Shown here piece after piece: positions 16,912 to 25,009 of a stretch of 64,000 nt of DNA (within the stretch, counting starts at the first letter, position 1; every line of letters begins with the position of its first letter). The DNA lies in contig CAWJDP010000002.1 of NCBI GenBank assembly GCA_963841715.1, positions 331,731-395,730 on the forward strand, written 5' to 3'. This DNA is from DASPWW01 sp963841715. Lineage in GTDB: Bacteria; Actinomycetota; Thermoleophilia; Solirubrobacterales; 70-9. The notes below the pieces were generated by a model. It did no database searches. It was given only the letters and a program-made list of their open reading frames with translations, and was not told where the DNA came from. Made by a program: the position numbers and the translations under genes.

Positions 16912-17392
16912 CGCTCGGTCGGCGAGTTCGGCCGCCGGCGCCGAGCGGCGTACCGGCACCCCGCTTCGAACCCGCAATCTCGTGGTACCGCTTTGGTACC
17001 AAAGGCATCGTCCGTTAGCTCCACATCGTCCACGAACGTGGACGCAGACGACTCTGGACGCTCACGGACGCATCGACACCCGGAGTCGCTTGGCTGGGGG
17101 CCGAAGGCTCGCTGGTTCAAATTCAGTCGCCCCGATTCAGTGAGGGCCTGCGTCAGGTTTCCCGTCGCTTCCCGCCGCCAGCAGCCATGCGCGGTGCGCG
17201 ATCCCGGCGATCTCCGTTCACGGCGCGAGTCTCGCCCGCACGGTACGCGGTCGGTGGCCGCGCGGCCGGCGGCCCGTAGATCGCCGCGCTCCCCGCCGGT
17301 CTCGTCTCCCCAGCTGACCGAACTGGGCACGGAGGCGAGCCAAAAATGGCGCAGGCTGCCGTCGCCGACCATGCTGCGCTGCGCAGAAGCGA
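16912..17392. other. 480-base gap without a convincing gene
   Basis: No frame here has a recognisable product. It holds two perfect palindromes (CTTTGGTACCAAAG at 16991-17004 and CGTCCACGAACGTGGACG at 17027-17044), two GGTACC sites 13 bases apart, and the tRNA-Pro 3' copy at 17088-17137. After that, up to the methyltransferase stop at 17393, I see nothing. Confidence 0.6.
17088..17137 (+). repeat. Diverged copy of the tRNA-Pro 3' half (possible old att site)
   Basis: Aligned without gaps to 15290-15339, 44 of 50 bases agree, covering the anticodon arm, T arm and acceptor end of tRNA-Pro and then stopping. The 5' half of a tRNA is absent, so it is not a second gene. Duplication of a tRNA 3' end is the usual trace of tyrosine-integrase insertion; no integrase remains between the copies. 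Confidence 0.7.
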
Positions 17393-18196
17393 CTAGCGCG
17401 CCAGGTACTCGGATTCGAGCACCAGGTCCTTGAGCAGCGACTGGTACTCGACGTGGGACTCGTGCTCAGTCGTTCGCCAGCCGCGCCCCTCCGCGTCGCG
17501 CATGAAGGCGCGGTACTCGGGCGCCCCGGGGCGCTTCACGTTGTCCGCGACTACGACCGATCCGGTGTGCAGCCAACCCCGCTCGAGGATCAGGCGGAGG
17601 TCGGAGACATACGCGTCCTTGTCGTGGTCGAGGAACGCGAAGTCGAGCGCGTCGGCCCCGAAGCCATGCTCGGACTCGAGCCTCTCGATTGTCGCGCCAC
17701 CGTCCCCGAGCGTCCCGACGACGACCGCCACCTCGTCGTCCACTCCGGCGTGGGCGAGGATGCGCCGGGCGATCGCGGCGTTGTCCGGGTTGAACTCGAT
17801 CGACACGAGACGCGCCCCCTCCGGCATCGCCCGGGCCATGCGCAGGGCGCCGTAGCCGCAGTAGGTGCCGAGCTCGAGGAGGAGCTGCGGCTTCGCGCGT
17901 TCGACCACCGTGTCGAGGATCCTGCCCTTCTCGTCGCCGACGTTCATCAGGATGCTGCGGTGGTACGCGAAGTCGTCGATGACCCGGATCACATCGTCGA
18001 GGTCGCCGTCCCGCGCCTCCGCCTCGACATGCTCGGCGAGCGCCAGCTCGCGCCCGTCGCCGACCTGCCACTCGGTCATCATGCGCCGCATCCCGAACAG
18101 CATCCGGATCGCCGACCAGCGCAGGAACGGGAGGCGCTTACCGCCGAGCTCCGTGAGCGGCGCCATCGCGGGGATCTTCGCAGAGCCCGGGAGCAC
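17393..18196 (-). CDS. Class I SAM-dependent O-methyltransferase, COMT-like
   Basis: A 267-residue enzyme resembling catechol O-methyltransferases. The SAM site LLLELGTYCGYGALRMAR is followed by SIEFNPDNAAIARRIL, FAFLDHDKDAYVSDL and SVVVADNVKRPGAPEY, the last two carrying the Asp/Asn metal ligands and the catalytic Lys of the COMT type. The N-terminal roughly 40 residues are basic and hydrophobic. The GTG at 18196 has GAGGGG 5 bases upstream; ATG 18166 is a second choice. Its natural phenolic substrate is unknown. Confidence 0.85.
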   Translation of the reverse strand: MLPGSAKIPAMAPLTELGGKRLPFLRWSAIRMLFGMRRMMTEWQVGDGRELALAEHVEAEARDGDLDDVIRVIDDFAYHRSILMNVGDEKGRILDTVVERAKPQLLLELGTYCGYGALRMARAMPEGARLVSIEFNPDNAAIARRILAHAGVDDEVAVVVGTLGDGGATIERLESEHGFGADALDFAFLDHDKDAYVSDLRLILERGWLHTGSVVVADNVKRPGAPEYRAFMRDAEGRGWRTTEHESHVEYQSLLKDLVLESEYLAR

Positions 18197-18223
18197 GCGG
18201 ACCCCTCGATTGGCTTTCGGAGC

Positions 18224-18640
18224 CTAAGCGGCGCTCGGCGCCGCGACCACCAAGCGCTCCTCGAAGTCGAACCCCGTTTCGAGGGCGCGACGCAAGGGGC
18301 ACGTCTCAGCGACGCGCCTGAGTCGGCGCCGCTGCTCGCTTGAGAGATTGTCGGGCAGGTGCAGGATCACCGAGACGCGACGGGGGACGGATTCGGGGTC
18401 GTAGCTGACCTTCACCGAGGCGTCTCCGATCTCCCACTTGTGCCGCTCCGCGTACATCGCGACCATCGTCGCGACGCAGGAGGCGAAAGCGGCGGGCAGC
18501 AGCTCGTGCGGCGCCGGGCCCTCGTCGGTTCCTCCGAGTGCCAGCGGCTCGTCGGTGACGATCGTGTGGCGGCCGTTGACATCGACCTCGTGCTTGAGCG
18601 TGTTCCCGACGCGATGGGTCGATGCGGTCATCTCAGCCAT
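18224..18640 (-). CDS. OsmC/Ohr family peroxiredoxin-like protein
   Basis: A 138-residue protein that would reduce organic hydroperoxides or related sulfur species through a Cys pair: one Cys in AAFASCVATMVAMYAE and one in VAETCPLRRALETG, the standard OsmC spacing. The longer frame beginning at 18697 crosses the promoter of the divergent ArsR gene, so I use the ATG at 18640, 7 bases from TAGTGT. It is divergently arranged with the ArsR gene across a shared operator-like repeat. Confidence 0.9.
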   Translation of the reverse strand: MAEMTASTHRVGNTLKHEVDVNGRHTIVTDEPLALGGTDEGPAPHELLPAAFASCVATMVAMYAERHKWEIGDASVKVSYDPESVPRRVSVILHLPDNLSSEQRRRLRRVAETCPLRRALETGFDFEERLVVAAPSAA

Positions 18641-18647
18641 GACAAGC

Positions 18648-18653
18648 ACACTA
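18648..18653 (-). promoter_or_regulatory. -10-like hexamer TAGTGT for osmC
   Basis: Minus-strand TAGTGT, 7 bases from the OsmC ATG and next to the inverted repeat at 18655-18676. Confidence 0.5.
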
Positions 18654-18654
18654 G

Positions 18655-18676
18655 CACACAATGGTTCACTTGTGTT
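18655..18676. promoter_or_regulatory. Inverted repeat, likely ArsR operator
   Basis: CACACAA (18655-18661) and TTGTGTT (18670-18676) face each other across 8 bases, with six perfect pairs (ACACAA/TTGTGT). It lies directly between the two divergent -10 hexamers, where a bound ArsR dimer would block both promoters. Confidence 0.6.
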
Positions 18677-18681
18677 ATTGT
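18676..18681 (+). promoter_or_regulatory. -10-like hexamer TATTGT for the arsR-headed operon
   Basis: TATTGT, 8 bases before the GTG at 18690; it touches the right arm of the inverted repeat. Confidence 0.5.
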
Positions 18682-18689
18682 GGTGCGCC

Positions 18690-19043
18690 GTGGCCACGAA
18701 GACGAAGGTCCCTCACCCCCTTCCGACGCCGCTGGTCGAGTTGATTGCCGAGCGTTTCAAGGTGCTCGGCGAGCCGACGCGAATCAGGCTGCTCGACGCA
18801 CTCCGCGACGGCGAGGCGAACGTCAGCGACCTTCAGAAGGCAACCGGCGCCTCCCAGCAGAACGTCTCCCAGCACCTCGGTGTGCTTCTGCGCGAAGGGA
18901 TAGTCGGCAGGCGCAAGCTCGGCAACTTCTCCGTCTACTCGATCGCTGACCGCGCGGTGTTCTCGCTCTGCGACGAGGTTTGCGGTGGCCTGCGGCGGCA
19001 GTTGGATGAGATCGACGCCGTGCTCAAGAGCGCCGACCAGTGA
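18690..19043 (+). CDS. ArsR family winged-helix repressor
   Basis: A 117-residue repressor. Residues about 18-75 hold the winged helix with recognition helix ASQQNVSQHLGVLLREG. Two cysteines, C94 and C98 (FSLCDEVCGG), lie in the last helix, where several ArsR proteins sense metals or thiol oxidation. Because the genes around it deal with peroxide and sulfide, a reactive-sulfur or peroxide sensor is more likely than an arsenic sensor; this is inference. The GTG start is chosen from the -10 spacing. Its stop overlaps the start of the MMPL gene (TGATG). Confidence 0.88.
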   Translation: MATKTKVPHPLPTPLVELIAERFKVLGEPTRIRLLDALRDGEANVSDLQKATGASQQNVSQHLGVLLREGIVGRRKLGNFSVYSIADRAVFSLCDEVCGGLRRQLDEIDAVLKSADQ

Positions 19044-21154
19044 TGCAAGTCGGCCCAATCGGCAGGCTCGGTCGCTACACCGCGACCCACTTCCGCACAG
19101 TTGTGATCGGCTGGGGCGTCCTGGTCCTGGCTCTCGGCGTTATCGCCCCCAGGGTTGAGCGGGCGCTCTCGGGCGCGGGCTGGGAAACCAGCGACTCGCA
19201 GTCGGTGCGGGCGCGCCAGCTGATCGACAGGCACTTCGCCGGAGTCGGGAGCTACAGCCTGACGGTCGTGGTGCACTCACGCTCGGCCACCGCCGGGGAC
19301 CCGGTGTTCACCTCGGTCGTCAACGCGGTCGAGCGCAGGCTGCGCACCGATCCCGCGGTTCACGCGGTCGTGGCCCCCACGGCCGGCACCTCGATCTCGT
19401 CGGACGGCCACACCGCCATCGTCGAGGCCGGCGCCGCCCGCGATTCGAACGGGATGGTGAGGGCGGCCGACGACCTCAAAGCCCCCTTGAGCTCCCTCGG
19501 CCGCGGGGACGTCCAGGTCCAGCTGACCGGCGCCGCCGGGATGTGGTCGGACTTCAACGCCGCCAACAAGAGCGCGATGCTCCGCTCCGAGGTGATCTCA
19601 TGGCCCGTGACGCTGGGGATCATGCTGCTCGCGTTCGGCTCGCTCGTCGCTGCGGGCCTGCCGCTGATGCTGACGATGGTCGGCCTGCTCGCCGCGGCCG
19701 GTTCGCTCTACCTGACCACCCGGGTCGGGCCGGTGTCGATCTGGGCGATGAACTTCGCGCTGATGTTCGCGCTCGCGCTCGGCATCGACTATGCGCTGTT
19801 CGTCGTCTACCGCTTCCGCGGTGCACTCTTCGGCTCCGATCTCTCGCCGCAGGAAGCGGTCGCACAGGCGATGGACACGGCCGGCAAGGCAGTCCTGTTC
19901 TCCGGCTTGACGGTCCTGATCTCGCTCAGTGCCGTGATGCTGGTGCCGAGCCCCGCATTCCGCTCGATGAGCCTCGGGATCATGCTTGCGGTCCTGTTCG
20001 TGCTCGCGGCGACGCTGACGCTGCTGCCGGCCGTGCTCGCGAAGCTGGGACCGCGGATTGACAAGCTGTCGCTGTCGTGGGTGCACTCGGGCGAGCATCG
20101 CTCGCCACGGTTCGCCGCCTGGGGCGAGCGGCTCTGGCGCCACCCGCTCCGCTACGGCGCTGGGGCTCTGGCGGTGCTTCTCGTGCTCGCATTCCCGGTC
20201 ACCGAGCTGCGAACGGCGATGCCCTCGATCGACGTCGTGCCCTCGGGCGATTCGTCTCGGCTCGGCTATGAGCAGGTGCAGGCCGGCTTCGGCCCCGGAG
20301 CGACCGGGCCGCTCCAGACGGTCGTTCCCGCGGGCGGGGCGCGGGCCGCGCTCGCCACTATCCGGGCGGACCGAGGCATCGCGCACGTGCTGCCGGTCCA
20401 GACCTCGGGCAGGCTGGCGCTGGTGGAGGCGATTCCGGCGCAGGATCCCTCCAACCCCGAGGTCGGGCGGACGATCGATCGCCTGCGGGCCGAGCTTCCG
20501 CCCGGCGCCCAGGTCGGTGGCGCAGTGGCCGAGAACCACGACCTCGAGCAGGCGCTGTCGGCAAAGACGCCGCTGGTGATCGGGGTGGTGCTGGGGCTGG
20601 GCTTCCTGCTTCTGGTCGTGGCCCTCCAGGCCCCCCTGATCGCGGCCGCCGGGGTCGCGACCAACCTGCTCGCCACCGGCGCCGCGTTCGGGGTCGCGAA
20701 GTGGATCTTCCAGGACGGCACGCTCCACTCCCTGCTCGGGTTCCAGCCCCAGGGCTTCCTCGATGCATGGGGGCCGGTGTTCTTCTTCGCTATGGTCTTC
20801 GCGATCGCGATGGACTACACCGTGTTCCTGCTCTCGTCGGCCAAGGAGCACTGGGATCGCAGTCACGACGCCAAGGAAGCGATGGTCGGCGGCCTGGCGC
20901 ACTCGGGCAGGGTGATCTTCGCGGCGGCCGCGGTCATGGTCGCGGTTTTCTTCACCTTCGCGCTCTCCGGCCCGCTGCCGCCGAAGGAGATGGGCCTGAT
21001 CCTGGGGATCGCCGTGCTGCTCGATGCGATGTTGATCCGGTTGCTGCTGATGCCGGTCCTGCTGAGGCTGCTCGGCCCGTGGGCGTGGTATCTGCCGCGC
21101 TGGGGCCAGCGCGTTCTGCCGGACGTGCGCTTCGGCCATGCGGGGCCGCAATGA
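19043..21154 (+). CDS. MMPL family RND-type membrane transporter
   Basis: A 703-residue protein with two repeats, each a transmembrane segment, a large outside loop and a bundle of five to six membrane helices. Family motifs are FALMFALALGIDYALFVVYR in the first bundle and FAMVFAIAMDYTVFLLSSAK in the second, both with the Asp-Tyr pair of the proton path. Known MMPL proteins export lipids, siderophores or drugs. It is translated with the ArsR regulator and lies upstream of the SQR-like gene, so it may export a product of sulfur or lipid stress, but no substrate can be named. Confidence 0.9.
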   Translation: MQVGPIGRLGRYTATHFRTVVIGWGVLVLALGVIAPRVERALSGAGWETSDSQSVRARQLIDRHFAGVGSYSLTVVVHSRSATAGDPVFTSVVNAVERRLRTDPAVHAVVAPTAGTSISSDGHTAIVEAGAARDSNGMVRAADDLKAPLSSLGRGDVQVQLTGAAGMWSDFNAANKSAMLRSEVISWPVTLGIMLLAFGSLVAAGLPLMLTMVGLLAAAGSLYLTTRVGPVSIWAMNFALMFALALGIDYALFVVYRFRGALFGSDLSPQEAVAQAMDTAGKAVLFSGLTVLISLSAVMLVPSPAFRSMSLGIMLAVLFVLAATLTLLPAVLAKLGPRIDKLSLSWVHSGEHRSPRFAAWGERLWRHPLRYGAGALAVLLVLAFPVTELRTAMPSIDVVPSGDSSRLGYEQVQAGFGPGATGPLQTVVPAGGARAALATIRADRGIAHVLPVQTSGRLALVEAIPAQDPSNPEVGRTIDRLRAELPPGAQVGGAVAENHDLEQALSAKTPLVIGVVLGLGFLLLVVALQAPLIAAAGVATNLLATGAAFGVAKWIFQDGTLHSLLGFQPQGFLDAWGPVFFFAMVFAIAMDYTVFLLSSAKEHWDRSHDAKEAMVGGLAHSGRVIFAAAAVMVAVFFTFALSGPLPPKEMGLILGIAVLLDAMLIRLLLMPVLLRLLGPWAWYLPRWGQRVLPDVRFGHAGPQ

Positions 21155-21181
21155 AACGCCGTAGCGCGAGCGGGTGAGTCG

Positions 21182-22336
21182 GTGAAGCGCGTCGTGATTC
21201 TGGGCGGAGGCAGCGGCGGCGCCGTCGCTGCGAAGCGCCTCGCGCGGTGGTCGAATCAGGGCGACGTGGAGGTCGTCCTGGTCGACCGCAGCCCGTGGCA
21301 CGACTATCGGCCGAGCTATCTCTGGGTGATGACCGGAAGGCGCGAGCCGAGTCAGGTCAGGAGGCCGCTCTCGATCCTGTCCGAGCGCTACGCGACGCGG
21401 GTGGTGAACGCGGAGGTCGCCTCGATCGACCCCTCAGCGAACAGGGTCGAGACCACCGAGGGGGGCTTCGACTACGACTACCTGATCGTCTCGCTCGGTG
21501 CCGAGCTTCGCCGCTCCGAGGACGTCGCCGGGCTCGAGGCGCCGTGGGAGCTGGATGATGCCGTTGCGGCGCGAGAGCGTCTGGCGGGATTCGACGGGGG
21601 CAGTGTGGTCGTCGGCGTCGAGTCCTGGCCGTATCGCTGCCCGCCGGCTCCGTTCGAGGCGGCGATGATGCTCCGCTACCTCGCGGAGCAGCGCGGCGTG
21701 TCAGAGCGCACGGAGGTCTCCGTATTCCATACCTGGGAGCGTCCGATGGAGACCTTCGGCCCGCTGATGGTCGACGGCTTCGGTCGCCTGCTCGATCAGC
21801 GGCGGGTCCGCTTCGAGGGCGGGTTTCAGCTCCAGGGAAACGACGCCGCGAACAAGGTGCTGCGGGCCGAGGACGGCCGCGAGCTCCCCTATGACCTCGC
21901 GCTCGTTGTCCCCGCCCATCAGGCGCCCGAGGTGATTCGCGCGTCGGGGCTGGTCGCCGAGGGCGGCTATATGGACGTCGTCCTGCCGTCGATGGCCTCC
22001 CCGGACTTCGACAACGTCTGGGGCATCGGCGACGTCGTCGCACCGACCATCGGGCTCGGCATGGCCGGCGTCTTCGCCCATTTCCAGGCCGAGCACGTGG
22101 TCAGTCAGATCCTCGACAGGGTGAAGGGGACCTTCGTCGGCGAGCTCTACAACATGGTCGGCGTCTGCGTGATGGACACCGGCTACGAGGGCGCCGCGGT
22201 CTGGTGCGACTTCACCGACAAGCTGTGCAAGCGCAGCGACGTACCCGACTGTCGGATGCTCGGAGGCATGCGAGCGTTCCGCGCGGTGAAGACCGGCTTC
22301 GAGGCCTACTGGTTCGCGAATCTGTTCGGTGGATGA
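21182..22336 (+). CDS. Sulfide:quinone reductase-like flavoprotein
   Basis: A 384-residue FAD protein. It has the N-terminal GGGSGGAVAAKRLAR dinucleotide site, a DYDYLIVSLGAELR link and a WGIGDVVAPTIGLGMAGVFA flavin motif. The Cys in YRCPPAPFEA sits where sulfide:quinone reductases and related type II NADH dehydrogenase-like proteins carry a redox Cys; further Cys are in NMVGVCVMDTG and near the C-terminus. SQR oxidises sulfide to polysulfide and passes electrons to quinone at the membrane. The following DUF1641 gene, only 3 bases on, is a frequent partner of SQR-like genes, which supports the call. GTG start. Confidence 0.85.
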   Translation: MKRVVILGGGSGGAVAAKRLARWSNQGDVEVVLVDRSPWHDYRPSYLWVMTGRREPSQVRRPLSILSERYATRVVNAEVASIDPSANRVETTEGGFDYDYLIVSLGAELRRSEDVAGLEAPWELDDAVAARERLAGFDGGSVVVGVESWPYRCPPAPFEAAMMLRYLAEQRGVSERTEVSVFHTWERPMETFGPLMVDGFGRLLDQRRVRFEGGFQLQGNDAANKVLRAEDGRELPYDLALVVPAHQAPEVIRASGLVAEGGYMDVVLPSMASPDFDNVWGIGDVVAPTIGLGMAGVFAHFQAEHVVSQILDRVKGTFVGELYNMVGVCVMDTGYEGAAVWCDFTDKLCKRSDVPDCRMLGGMRAFRAVKTGFEAYWFANLFGG

Positions 22337-22339
22337 GGC

Positions 22340-22780
22340 ATGCCTGAGGACGAGACGAGCCTGACGCCCGAGGAGAGCGCCGCGCTTGCGCGACTGCAGA
22401 AGCGGCTGGCGCGAAACGCCGGCCAGGTCGAGCAGGCCCTGGCGATTGTGGAGAGGCTTGCGGACAGCGGACTGCTGGCCGGCGTGAACGCGACGCTCGA
22501 GGACTTCGACGAGAACTTCAGCGCCTTCACCCGCCCGGACGTGATGACGATGGTCTCGAATCTGATGATGCTGCTCGGAACGCTCGGTCAGATCCCCTAC
22601 GAGGGCGGCTTCAAACTCGCGATGGACGGACCCGACGCGGTCCGCGACGCATATCCCCGCTTCCGAAGCCGGACCGAGCCGATGAAGCTGCGCGAGGCGA
22701 TCGAGATCCTCCGCAGCCCGGATGTTGCTGCGGCGATGGAGCTGATGGTGGCGGTGCTGCGATCGCAGCGCGGCCCCTGA
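22340..22780 (+). CDS. DUF1641 family protein
   Basis: A 146-residue mostly helical protein matching the DUF1641 pattern: an N-terminal helix ALARLQKRLARNAGQVEQAL, a middle around VMTMVSNLMMLLGTLGQI and a C-terminal MKLREAIEILRSPDVAAAME helix. Members lie next to sulfide:quinone reductases or formate dehydrogenases and have no settled activity; a link between the flavoprotein and the membrane has been suggested only from gene order. The 3-base gap to the SQR-like gene implies one transcript. Confidence 0.8.
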   Translation: MPEDETSLTPEESAALARLQKRLARNAGQVEQALAIVERLADSGLLAGVNATLEDFDENFSAFTRPDVMTMVSNLMMLLGTLGQIPYEGGFKLAMDGPDAVRDAYPRFRSRTEPMKLREAIEILRSPDVAAAMELMVAVLRSQRGP

Positions 22781-22810
22781 GCGATCACGCCGAGCCCGGC
22801 TTCGAAGCGG

Positions 22811-23548
22811 TCAGCCGGTGGGGCCGAAGCGCTCCGTGCGCACATGGTGCGGCTCGAGCCCGGCCTCGAGCAAAAGCCGCGCCGCGGACTCGACGAACCC
22901 GTTCGAGCCGCACACGAACGCGGTCCCTCCGTCGATCCCCGCCGCGGCGATCAGCTCGCCGTCGATGCGGCCGCGGTGGCCGCTCCACCCGTCCGGCGGC
23001 TCGCGGGTGTAGGTGAGCAGCGCTTCGTCGCCGAGCTCGTCGGCGTAGATCACATCGTCCGCGGCCCGCACCGAGTACACGAGCCGCATCGGCAGCTCGG
23101 GCATCGTTCGGCGGCGGTGGCGCAGGATCGCCATCAGCGGCACGACCCCGGACCCACCGCCGACCAGAAGCACCGGCTGCTCGCCGCGCCACACGAAGTA
23201 CGACGCGAACGGTCCCCGGACCTCGACCTGGTCGCCCTCGACGACGACGTCGTGGAAGTAGGGGGAGACCTCACCGCCCTCAAGGCGGTCGATCGTGAGC
23301 TCGATCTCACCCTCATCGAGCGGCGAGGAGGCGACCGAGTACGAGCGCTGGGCGCGGTATCCGTCGGGCGCCGTGAGCCTGACGTCGTAGTGCTGGCCCG
23401 GGACGTGGGCCATCCACATCGGAAGCTGGATCCGAAACGACTTCACGCTCGGCGTCTCGGGCTTGATCGCGGTCACCGTGCCGATCTGCCATCGGCCCGG
23501 CGCCCGCCGCTCGACGGCGGTGATCGGCTCGGCGGTCAGTCGGTCCAA
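22811..23548 (-). CDS. FAD/NAD(P)H oxidoreductase of the ferredoxin reductase family
   Basis: A 245-residue two-domain reductase without a [2Fe-2S] part. The FAD domain has AQRSYSVASSPLDEG (RxYS), the NAD domain has VLLVGGGSGVVPLMAILRHR and ends in TAFVCGSNGFVESAARLLLE and RTERFGPTG. It would pass electrons from NAD(P)H or to it. The best start is TTG 23548, which overlaps the last codons of the sulfite-oxidase-like gene by 13 bases (GTG or longer starts would lie within that gene). The coupling suggests the two proteins work as an electron-transfer pair. Confidence 0.85.
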   Translation of the reverse strand: MDRLTAEPITAVERRAPGRWQIGTVTAIKPETPSVKSFRIQLPMWMAHVPGQHYDVRLTAPDGYRAQRSYSVASSPLDEGEIELTIDRLEGGEVSPYFHDVVVEGDQVEVRGPFASYFVWRGEQPVLLVGGGSGVVPLMAILRHRRRTMPELPMRLVYSVRAADDVIYADELGDEALLTYTREPPDGWSGHRGRIDGELIAAAGIDGGTAFVCGSNGFVESAARLLLEAGLEPHHVRTERFGPTG

Positions 23549-24147
23549 TACCGCTGCTCCTGCCAGGGGTCGCCGCGGTTGTGGTAGCCGTTGGCCTCCC
23601 AGAAGCCGGGCTCGTCGTGGTCGACGACACGCAGCCCGCGCACCCACTTCGCGCTCTTCCAGAAGTACAGGTGCGGCACCAGCAGCCGGGCGGGCCCGCC
23701 GTGCTCGCGCGGGAGCGGCTCACCCTCGTGCTCGGTGACGACCCAGGCCTTGCCGTCGGTCAGATCCTCGATCGCGAGGTTCGTCGTGTATCCGCCGTAG
23801 GCGTAGATCATCGTGAACGCGTCGAGCGGCTCGGCGTGCTCGAGCAGCACGTCCATCGACACCCCGCCGAAGCTCGTCCCCAGCTTCGACCACTTCGTAA
23901 CGCAGTGGATGTCGCACGGGACCTGCTCGAACGGGAGCTCGGCGAACTCGTCCCAGCTCCATTCGCGCGCCTCGCCGACCATGCCGTCGATTCGGAAGCT
24001 CCACTCGTCCCTGGAGACATCGGGCGTCGGGCCGGCGGTGAGCACCGGAAACCCGGATTCGGCGTACTGGCCCGGCGGCAGCCGTTCGGCGCTCTCCTCC
24101 GGGGCGCGCCGACGGCCGGTGAATCCGCGTGAGACGAAGCCGTTCAA
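23536..24147 (-). CDS. Sulfite oxidase-like molybdopterin oxidoreductase
   Basis: A 203-residue protein containing only the molybdenum-cofactor domain. The Cys in VPCDIHCVTKWSKLG is the expected Mo ligand; GVSMDVLLEHAEPLDAFTMI, HGGPARLLVPHLYFWKSAKW and LRVVDHDEPGFWE follow as in the family. It has no obvious Tat signal, so it probably acts in the cytoplasm. A TTG start at 24147 has TAGGCT 8 bases upstream. With the overlapping flavin reductase it forms a two-gene unit. Substrate is open: sulfite, or an S- or N-oxide to be reduced. Confidence 0.88.
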   Translation of the reverse strand: MNGFVSRGFTGRRRAPEESAERLPPGQYAESGFPVLTAGPTPDVSRDEWSFRIDGMVGEAREWSWDEFAELPFEQVPCDIHCVTKWSKLGTSFGGVSMDVLLEHAEPLDAFTMIYAYGGYTTNLAIEDLTDGKAWVVTEHEGEPLPREHGGPARLLVPHLYFWKSAKWVRGLRVVDHDEPGFWEANGYHNRGDPWQEQRYWTD

Positions 24148-24155
24148 GCTGCCGC

Positions 24156-24161
24156 AGCCTA
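24156..24161 (-). promoter_or_regulatory. -10-like hexamer TAGGCT for the molybdoenzyme pair
   Basis: Minus-strand TAGGCT, 8 bases before the TTG at 24147; it supports that rare start codon. Confidence 0.45.
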
Positions 24162-24433
24162 CGTCACCGGCTCTCGCGCGGCTCTCGCGCGGTCGCCGCG
24201 AGGCGCCCCGCGCCGCTCAACGGGTCTCGCGGCATTCTCGTCGCAATGGTCGGGCGGCACCCACCGCGTCCGAGCTCCAGGTCGACATCGGGTGCCGAGA
24301 TATAGCGGATGACGTTGGGCTGCTCGCTGCGATGGCCGCGGCCGTCCCGCTTGTCGCCGCGTCGAGCGCAGAGGCGACCACGGTGACGCTCAGAAGCCCG
24401 CTACTGAAGTAGGGCGGCAGCGCCCGCCTGGGC

Positions 24434-25009
24434 TCAGCGCGCCGCCTCGTAGGTAAGCAGGCTGATCCCGTCGCCGATCGCCTTCGCATCGACGAGCTTC
24501 AGCGTCTTCTTGTCGCCGCCGGTGGGGCCGAACAGCCGCTTGCCCTCGCCGAGCAGGACGGGGTAGACCATCAGCCGCAGCTCGTCGACGAGGTCCGCTT
24601 CGATCAGTGCCTGGACCAGGGTTGCGCTGCCGGCGACGAGGATCACGCCGTCGATCTGGTGCTTCAGCTTCGCGACCTCCTCGACGACGTCGCCGGAGAG
24701 GATCGTCGTGTCGTGCCAGTCCGCCGTCTTCAGCGTCGACGAGACGACGTACTTCGGCATCCCGTTCATCTTCTCGGCGAACCCGGCGTCGTCCTCCATC
24801 GACGGCCACGCCGCCGCGAACCCCTCGTAGGTGACCCGGCCGAGCAGTTGGACCTCCGCCTCCAGCAGCTCGTCAAGCTTGAACTTGTCGCCCTCATCGC
24901 CGCGGTTGACCTCGAAGCTCCAGCCGCCGTGCTCGTACTCCTCGCCTCCGCCGGGGGCCTCGATGACTCCGTCGAGCGAGATGAACTCGGTTACGACCAC
25001 CTTTCCCAT
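24434..25009 (-). CDS. Dihydrofolate-reductase-like (RibD C-terminal domain) protein
   Basis: A 191-residue relative of the gene at 7810-8343. It begins GKVVVTEFISLDGVIEAPGG, has LLGRVTYEGFAAAWPSM and VILVAGSATLVQALIEADLV for NADPH binding, and LMVYPVLLGEGKRLF near the end. Such proteins are reductases of unknown substrate. A GGAGGGAGAAG site precedes the ATG. It stands alone. Confidence 0.87.
   Translation of the reverse strand: MGKVVVTEFISLDGVIEAPGGGEEYEHGGWSFEVNRGDEGDKFKLDELLEAEVQLLGRVTYEGFAAAWPSMEDDAGFAEKMNGMPKYVVSSTLKTADWHDTTILSGDVVEEVAKLKHQIDGVILVAGSATLVQALIEADLVDELRLMVYPVLLGEGKRLFGPTGGDKKTLKLVDAKAIGDGISLLTYEAAR

Noticed and set aside
16935..17035. A tRNA-like sequence on the minus strand (GCGGGTTCGAAG with a GGT triplet in a possible anticodon loop)
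   Set aside because: The T stem and acceptor do not pair and the supposed anticodon stem is better explained by a simple palindrome, so no cloverleaf can be drawn.
24148..24433. A signal-peptide-like frame ending LLK before the reductase gene
   Set aside because: Very short, no conserved features and its end collides with the convergent gene end; taken as chance.
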